From Segatella copri (GTDB lineage Bacteria > Bacteroidota > Bacteroidia > Bacteroidales > Bacteroidaceae), in the NCBI RefSeq assembly GCF_002224675.1, contig NZ_NMPZ01000001.1:1-64000 (forward strand): a DNA stretch of 64,000 bases. The letters are read 5' to 3'. A program made the position numbers and the translations under genes. A model generated the notes under the pieces. It was not told where the DNA came from. It made no database searches and saw only the letters and a list, made by a program, of their open reading frames with translations. Shown here piece after piece: positions 59,082 to 64,000 of this stretch (positions within the stretch are counted from its first letter, which is position 1; each line of letters opens with the position of its first letter).

Positions 59082-60588
59082 AAATAACAATAACAAGACA
59101 CAGATAGATACCAACTACGCCCACCTGCAACCGCAGGCGGTGGAGTTGGAAAAGGTGGTTCTGGGTGCATTGATGATTGATACCGATGCTTTTTCGGTGG
59201 TATCCGAGATGCTGAAACCTGAAACCTTTTATGATCCGAGACATCAGAAAATCTACGAGGCGATTCAGACCATGAATATGGAGGAGCGCCCCGTGGATAT
59301 CATGACCGTTACGGATGAACTTACCAAGATGGGCGCCATCGAGAAGATTGGTGGAGCCGGTTACCTGATGGAGATTTCCTCGCAGGTGGCTTCGGCTGCC
59401 CACATCGAGTACCATGCCCGAATCCTGGCGCAGAAATATCTGCAGCGACAGCTCATCCATTATGCCGGCGACATCGAAACCCAGGCGTATGATGAGGGTG
59501 TGGATGTGGACGAACTTATGCAGCATGCCGAGGGTGAGCTTTTCCAGCTCTCTCAGGGTAATATGAAGCAGGATTACACCCAGATTGATCCGGTTATCAA
59601 GGAAGCCGTGGATATCCTGCAGCGTGCTGCCCAGAACAAGGGCGGACTCACGGGTATTCCTACCGGTTACCAGCAGATGGATGATATGACTTCAGGATGG
59701 CAGCCTTCCGACCTGGTGATTATCGCCGGACGTCCTGCCATGGGTAAGACTTCCTTTGCGCTGAGTATCGCCAAGAATGTAGCGGTAGATCACGGGGTGC
59801 CTATCGGATTCTTCTCGCTTGAAATGAACAACGTTCAGCTGGTCAACCGTCTTATCTCGAATGTCTGCGAGATTTCGGGTAAGAAGATCCTGAACGGTCA
59901 GTTGGATCCAAGCGAGTGGGAGCGACTGGACAAGAAGATCCGTTCTCTCACGGGTGCACCTATTTATATAGATGATACTCCGGGCCTCTCCGTCTTTGAG
60001 TTGAGAACCAAGGCGCGCCGACTGGTGAGAGAGAAGGGAGTGAAGCTGTTGATGATCGACTACCTCCAGCTGATGAATGCCAACGGTATGAAGTTTGGTA
60101 GCCGTCAGGAAGAGGTTTCCACCATCTCCCGTTCCCTCAAGGGACTTGCCAAGGAGTTGAATATCCCGGTACTCGCCCTCTCTCAGCTCTCGCGTAACGT
60201 AGAAAACCGTGAGGGTCTCGAAGGAAAGCGACCACAGTTGAGCGACCTCCGTGAATCCGGAGCCATCGAGCAGGATGCCGATATGGTACTCTTCGTTCAT
60301 CGTCCGGAATACTATCACATCTATCAGGATGAAAAGGGAAACGATCTTCATGGTATGGCGCAGATCATCATCGCCAAGCACCGTAAGGGTGCCACCGGAG
60401 ATGTACTCCTGAACTTCCGTGGCGAGTTCACCCGCTTCCAGGATCCTACCGATTCCTATACTCCAGTACAGGAGGGTGGTGAAATCATGGGTTCCAAGAT
60501 GAATAGCGGAGCTGCTGATGGGATGATTGCCAGCGGTGCCATTCCACCTCCGCCGATGACAGGACCTGACGGTCCGTTACCTTTCTAG
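59062..60588 (+). CDS. dnaB: Replicative DNA helicase DnaB
   Basis: A 508-residue hexameric helicase that unwinds DNA at the replication fork. An Asn-rich N-terminal tail precedes the primase-interacting N domain (PQAVELEKVVLGALMIDTDAF). The RecA-like motor has Walker A IIAGRPAMGKTSFALS near residue 222-237, Walker B LLMIDYLQLMN, the arginine-finger region SRNVENREGLEGKRPQLSDLRESGAIEQDADMVLFVHR, and IIAKHRKGATGDVLLNF. The C-terminus is Pro/Gly-rich. Its start lies within the end of the preceding gene (20-bp overlap). Confidence 0.97.
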   Translation: MPINQNRNNNNKTQIDTNYAHLQPQAVELEKVVLGALMIDTDAFSVVSEMLKPETFYDPRHQKIYEAIQTMNMEERPVDIMTVTDELTKMGAIEKIGGAGYLMEISSQVASAAHIEYHARILAQKYLQRQLIHYAGDIETQAYDEGVDVDELMQHAEGELFQLSQGNMKQDYTQIDPVIKEAVDILQRAAQNKGGLTGIPTGYQQMDDMTSGWQPSDLVIIAGRPAMGKTSFALSIAKNVAVDHGVPIGFFSLEMNNVQLVNRLISNVCEISGKKILNGQLDPSEWERLDKKIRSLTGAPIYIDDTPGLSVFELRTKARRLVREKGVKLLMIDYLQLMNANGMKFGSRQEEVSTISRSLKGLAKELNIPVLALSQLSRNVENREGLEGKRPQLSDLRESGAIEQDADMVLFVHRPEYYHIYQDEKGNDLHGMAQIIIAKHRKGATGDVLLNFRGEFTRFQDPTDSYTPVQEGGEIMGSKMNSGAADGMIASGAIPPPPMTGPDGPLPF

Positions 60589-60730
60589 TTGAAAAGAAAG
60601 TAATTTCGTACCAGAACGTTCATTTTCAGAATAATCTGGTATAAAAACGGCACATTTCTCTAGATTTTGGGTAAAAAATAGGTGGAAAATGGCAATTTGA
60701 AAGAATTTCTATTAAAAAAGTTATAAATTG

Positions 60731-60762
60731 TTTGCGTATATCAGAGAAAATGATTACCTTTG
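60731..60762 (+). promoter_or_regulatory. Promoter of the leu leader
   Basis: TTTG (60731-60734), 20 bp, TACCTTTG (60755-60762), giving an expected transcription start near 60768, about 32 nt before the leader peptide ATG. Confidence 0.8.
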
Positions 60763-60799
60763 CCAGCGATAAATATATAACGTATAAAAATAGAAAGAT

Positions 60800-60889
60800 A
60801 TGAGAGCATTAGCGTTGAATATTACAAGCATTATTATTATTCGACTTCGACTGCAGCATGTAGGCGGAAGTGATAAGGTGTGCGTATAG
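60800..60889 (+). CDS. Branched-chain amino acid leader peptide
   Basis: A 29-codon reading frame right after the promoter. It holds five Ile, four Leu and three Val codons. Four consecutive ATT (Ile) codons lie at positions 11-14 (60830-60841), flanked by Leu at 4, 6, 16 and 18. No resemblance to a folded protein. The composition and the downstream alternative hairpins fit a ribosome-stalling leader that senses charged tRNA-Ile/Leu/Val. The end overlaps the antiterminator arm, as expected for attenuation. Confidence 0.82.
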   Translation: MRALALNITSIIIIRLRLQHVGGSDKVCV

Positions 60890-60954
60890 TTCAGCGGTTT
60901 GGATATATTGAGCCTTTCTACACTTCCGTATATGGGAGTGAGAAAGGCTTTTTT
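60844..60954 (+). promoter_or_regulatory. Transcription attenuator ahead of leuA
   Basis: Arm 1 (ACTTCG, 60844-60849) can pair with arm 2 (CGGAAGT, 60865-60871). Arm 2 as CGGAAGTG (60865-60872) can instead pair perfectly with arm 3 (CACTTCCG, 60921-60928). Arm 3 is otherwise part of the terminator: a 9-bp stem AGCCTTTCT/AGAAAGGCT plus CACTTCC/GGGAGTG (60911-60949) followed by T6. A ribosome stalled on the Ile codons would cover arm 1 and leave arm 2 to block the terminator. Confidence 0.8.
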
Positions 60955-60969
60955 AATTCCCAGCTCTTT

Positions 60970-61024
60970 ACGCCCTTGCCAAAAGTAAGGGCGCAATGTT
61001 GCCCCTATAAGGGCAAAAGCTTTA
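60970..61024. repeat. REP-type fragment 4 between attenuator and leuA
   Basis: Two short hairpins, CGCCCTT/AAGGGCG (60971-60993) and TTGCCC/GGGCAA (60999-61016), followed by AAAGCTTT. They resemble the end of the REP units at 48-51 kb but lack the middle hairpin. They lie in the 5' UTR of leuA. Confidence 0.75.
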
Positions 61025-61056
61025 ATTAATAAGAGAAATAAAAATATTTAAGAGAT

Positions 61057-62559
61057 ATGAGTGACAGATTATTTATTTTCGACACAACCCTTCGTGATGG
61101 CGAACAGGTTCCAGGATGCCAGTTGAATACCGTAGAGAAGATTCAGGTAGCTAAGGCGCTGGAGCAGTTGGGCGTTGATGTCATTGAGGCTGGATTCCCT
61201 ATTTCAAGCCCGGGTGACTTCAATTCCGTAGTAGAGATTTCCAAGGCTGTAACATGGCCTACCATCTGTGCGCTGACCCGTGCGGTGGAAAAGGATATCG
61301 ACTGTGCTGCCGAGGCGTTGCAGTATGCTAAGCATAAGAGAATTCATACGGGTATCGGTACCAGCGATAGCCATATCAAATATAAGTTCAATTCCAACCG
61401 TGAGGAGATCATCGAGCGTGCCGTGGCTGCTGTCAAGTATGCCAAGAAGTATGTTGAGGATGTGGAGTTCTACGCTGAGGACGCTGGCCGTACCGACAAT
61501 GAGTATCTGGCTCGCGTGGTAGAGGCTGTCATCAAGGCAGGTGCTACCGTAGTCAACATTCCTGATACCACCGGCTATTGCTTGCCGGATGAGTATGGTG
61601 CCAAGATCAAGTATCTGATGGATCACGTTGACGGCATCGAGAATGCATGCATCTCTACCCACTGTCACAACGATCTCGGTATGGCTACTGCCAATACCCT
61701 GCAGGGTGTATTGAATGGTGCCCGCCAGGTGGAGGTGACCATGAATGGTATCGGCGAGCGTGCGGGTAATACTTCGCTCGAGGAAATCGCCATGATTCTG
61801 AAGTGCCACAAACACCTCAACATTGATACCAACATCAATACCACCAAGATTGTGCCTATGTCTCGTATGGTGAGCAGCCTGATGAACATGCCTGTTCAGC
61901 CTAACAAGGCGATTGTGGGCCGCAATGCCTTCGCTCATTCTTCTGGTATCCACCAGGATGGCGTGCTGAAGAACGTTCAGACTTACGAAATCATCGACCC
62001 TAAGGATGTGGGATTGGATGATAACGCTATCGTATTGACAGCCCGCTCGGGTCGTGCAGCCTTGAAGTATCGCCTCCACGTTAACGGCGTGAATGTAGAT
62101 GACGAGGAGAAACTCGACAAGATTTACAAGAAGTTCCTCCAGTTGGCTGACAAAAAGAAGGAGGTTACCGATGAGGATGTATTGATGCTCGCTGGTGCTG
62201 ATTCTGCCGATAAGCATGGTGTTCAGCTCGACTGGTTGCAGGTTACCACCGGCAAGGGCGTGAAGAGCGTGGCAAGCATTGGCTTGAACATCGCTGGTCA
62301 GAAGTTCGAGGCTGCTTCATCGGGTAATGGTCCTGTGGATGCTGCCATCCGTGCCCTCAAGAAGGTCATCACCAAGGAGATGAACCTCAAGGAGTTCACC
62401 ATCCAGGCGATTGACAAGGGTTCAGACGATGTGGGTAAGGTTCACATGCAGGTGGAGTACGATGGTCATGTATATTATGGCTTCGGCGCAGATACCGATA
62501 TCGTGACAGCTTCTGTTGAGGCTTACATCGACTGTATCAACAAGTTCAAGGTAAGATAA
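61057..62559 (+). CDS. leuA: 2-isopropylmalate synthase
   Basis: Condenses acetyl-CoA with 2-oxoisovalerate, the first committed step of leucine synthesis. 500 residues. The HMGL-like barrel starts [19 protein letters not shown], with metal ligands in [20 protein letters not shown] and [26 protein letters not shown] marks the linker. The C-terminal LeuA allosteric domain (about 385-498) is complete, so feedback inhibition by leucine is expected. Expression is probably also set by the upstream leader attenuator. leuC follows after 36 bp. Confidence 0.95.
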   Translation: MSDRLFIFDTTLRDGEQVPGCQLNTVEKIQVAKALEQLGVDVIEAGFPISSPGDFNSVVEISKAVTWPTICALTRAVEKDIDCAAEALQYAKHKRIHTGIGTSDSHIKYKFNSNREEIIERAVAAVKYAKKYVEDVEFYAEDAGRTDNEYLARVVEAVIKAGATVVNIPDTTGYCLPDEYGAKIKYLMDHVDGIENACISTHCHNDLGMATANTLQGVLNGARQVEVTMNGIGERAGNTSLEEIAMILKCHKHLNIDTNINTTKIVPMSRMVSSLMNMPVQPNKAIVGRNAFAHSSGIHQDGVLKNVQTYEIIDPKDVGLDDNAIVLTARSGRAALKYRLHVNGVNVDDEEKLDKIYKKFLQLADKKKEVTDEDVLMLAGADSADKHGVQLDWLQVTTGKGVKSVASIGLNIAGQKFEAASSGNGPVDAAIRALKKVITKEMNLKEFTIQAIDKGSDDVGKVHMQVEYDGHVYYGFGADTDIVTASVEAYIDCINKFKVR

Positions 62560-62595
62560 AATTAATTCAGATAAATATATAACAAACAGGATATT

Positions 62596-63990
62596 ATGAA
62601 TACATTATTCGACAAGATTTGGGACAAGCACGTTGTCCAGATTGTAGAAGACGGCCCTACACAGCTTTACATCGACCGTCTCTACTGTCACGAAGTAACA
62701 TCACCTCAGGCATTCGCTGGTATGCGAGCACGCGGACTCAAGATGTTCCGTCCAGACCAGATTTTCTGTATGCCTGACCACAATACTCCAACCCACGATC
62801 AGGATAAGCCAATCGAGGATCCTATCTCAAAGAAGCAGGTAGATACCTTGGCAAAGAACACTGCTGATTTCGGCGTAACCCACTTTGCCATGAATACCAA
62901 GGATAATGGTATCATCCACGTGGTTGGTCCTGAGAAGGGTCTTTCTCTTCCAGGTATGACCATCGTCTGCGGCGACTCTCATACTTCTACTCATGGCGCT
63001 ATGGGTGCCGTAGCCTTCGGTATCGGTACTTCTGAGGTCGAGATGGTGATGGCTTCACAATGTATTCTCCAGAGCAAGCCAAAGTCTATGCGCATCAGCA
63101 TCAACGGTAAGCTCGGCAAGGGCGTTACTGCCAAGGATGTAGCTCTTTATCTGATGAGCCAGCTCACTACTTCGGGTGCCACCGGTTACTTCGTTGAGTA
63201 CAGTGGCGATGTAGTGAAGGATATGTCAATGGAAGGTCGTTTGACTCTCTGCAACCTCTCCATCGAGATGGGTGCCCGTGGTGGTTTCGTAGCTCCTGAT
63301 GAGACAACATTCGAGTACATCAAGGGTCGTGAATATGCACCTAAGGGTGAAGAGTGGGACAAGGCTGTGGCTTACTGGAAGACCTTGAAGAGTGGCGATG
63401 ATGCTGTATTCGACAAGGAGTTGACTTTCGAGGCAAAGGATATCGAACCACGCATCACCTACGGTACCAACCCAGGTATGGGTATCGGCATCACTGAAAG
63501 CATCCCAACGCTCGATGAGATTCCTGAGGAAGAGCAGGCTGGTTTCAAGAAGAGCCTGAACTATATGGGCTTCCAGCCAGGCGAGAAACTCGAGGGTCAT
63601 CCTATCGATTATGTATTCCTGGGCGCATGTACCAATGGTCGTATTGAAGACTTCCGTGCTTTCGCTTCCCTGGTTAAAGGAAAGAAGAAGGCTGAAGGTG
63701 TAACTGCTTGGCTTGTACCAGGTTCTTGGTTGGTTGATAAACAAATACGTGAAGAGGGAATTGATAAGATTGTAGAGGCTGCCGGCTTCGAAATCCGTCA
63801 GCCAGGATGCTCTGCCTGCCTGGCAATGAACGATGATAAGATTCCTGCAGGCAAGTACTCTGTAAGTACATCCAACCGTAACTTCGAGGGTCGTCAGGGA
63901 CCAGGTTCCCGCACCATCCTTGCCAGTCCATACGTAGCAGCTGCAGCCGCTATCACTGGTAAGATTACCGACCCAAGAGAGTTTATGTAA
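62596..63990 (+). CDS. leuC: 3-isopropylmalate dehydratase large subunit
   Basis: Isomerises 2- to 3-isopropylmalate together with the small subunit LeuD, using a 4Fe-4S cluster. 464 residues, complete, ending 10 bp before the window edge. Cluster cysteines are seen in [13 protein letters not shown] and [34 protein letters not shown] and the closing [30 protein letters not shown] are aconitase-family signatures. leuD is expected just beyond the window (inference). Confidence 0.97.
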   Translation: MNTLFDKIWDKHVVQIVEDGPTQLYIDRLYCHEVTSPQAFAGMRARGLKMFRPDQIFCMPDHNTPTHDQDKPIEDPISKKQVDTLAKNTADFGVTHFAMNTKDNGIIHVVGPEKGLSLPGMTIVCGDSHTSTHGAMGAVAFGIGTSEVEMVMASQCILQSKPKSMRISINGKLGKGVTAKDVALYLMSQLTTSGATGYFVEYSGDVVKDMSMEGRLTLCNLSIEMGARGGFVAPDETTFEYIKGREYAPKGEEWDKAVAYWKTLKSGDDAVFDKELTFEAKDIEPRITYGTNPGMGIGITESIPTLDEIPEEEQAGFKKSLNYMGFQPGEKLEGHPIDYVFLGACTNGRIEDFRAFASLVKGKKKAEGVTAWLVPGSWLVDKQIREEGIDKIVEAAGFEIRQPGCSACLAMNDDKIPAGKYSVSTSNRNFEGRQGPGSRTILASPYVAAAAAITGKITDPREFM

Positions 63991-64000
63991 TTTTTAATTA

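Overview
The window looks like chromosomal DNA of a Prevotella/Segatella-type gut member of the Bacteroidales. This is inferred from the protein families: a complete Na+-NQR operon, a DUF5686 barrel protein, a fimbrillin operon with DUF3575 and DUF5119 proteins, and a rubrerythrin next to a Fur/PerR repressor. It is also inferred from about a dozen promoters of the Bacteroidota type (-33 TTTG, 19-20 bp, -7 TAnnTTTG). No phage, integrase, CRISPR array or rRNA operon was seen. One tRNA-Ser(CGA) is present.

Layout. 0-5.8 kb (minus): glnS-dedA, then an LtaS-like transferase, a PAP2 phosphatase and a small lipoprotein. 5.9-7.2 kb: an AraC-type regulator and a short sigma-70 factor. 7.3-15.8 kb (minus): a DUF5686 protein followed by the two subunits of an AddAB-type helicase-nuclease. 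15.9-22.1 kb (minus): P-loop/CYTH protein, kdsB, tilS, GH25 muramidase and rpoD. 22.2-24.2 kb (plus): queD, queE, trxB. 24.3-29.1 kb (minus): tRNA-Ser and tamB. 29.2-34.9 kb (plus): nqrABCDEF. 35-43 kb is the accessory part: two AAA-ATPase/PD-(D/E)XK genes (one truncated), a fimbrillin operon, a broken HU-like gene and several repeat elements. 43.2-48.4 kb (minus): rubrerythrin, perR/fur and a GH31 glycosidase with dockerin and cohesin-like ends. 48.4-53.5 kb (minus): a sugar-kinase-like gene, a LolA-like gene and ftsK, separated by REP-type hairpin repeats. 53.6-60.6 kb (plus): 3'-5' exonuclease, rRNA methyltransferase, solute-binding lipoprotein, a large unknown repeat protein and dnaB. 60.6-64 kb (plus): a leader-peptide attenuator, leuA and leuC.

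The most interesting regulatory object is at 60,731-60,954. A canonical promoter drives a 29-codon leader peptide in which 12 residues are Ile, Leu or Val, including four consecutive ATT codons. It is followed by a pause hairpin, an alternative pairing arm and a strong terminator ahead of leuA. This has every part of ribosome-mediated branched-chain amino acid attenuation. Other points are a C8 tract at the -33 position of the fimbrial promoter, a perfectly symmetric divergent ftsK/exonuclease promoter, nested palindromes at the perR promoter, a repeat element that supplies the last 13 residues of TamB, and a 30-bp perfect inverted repeat with an AT-rich core.
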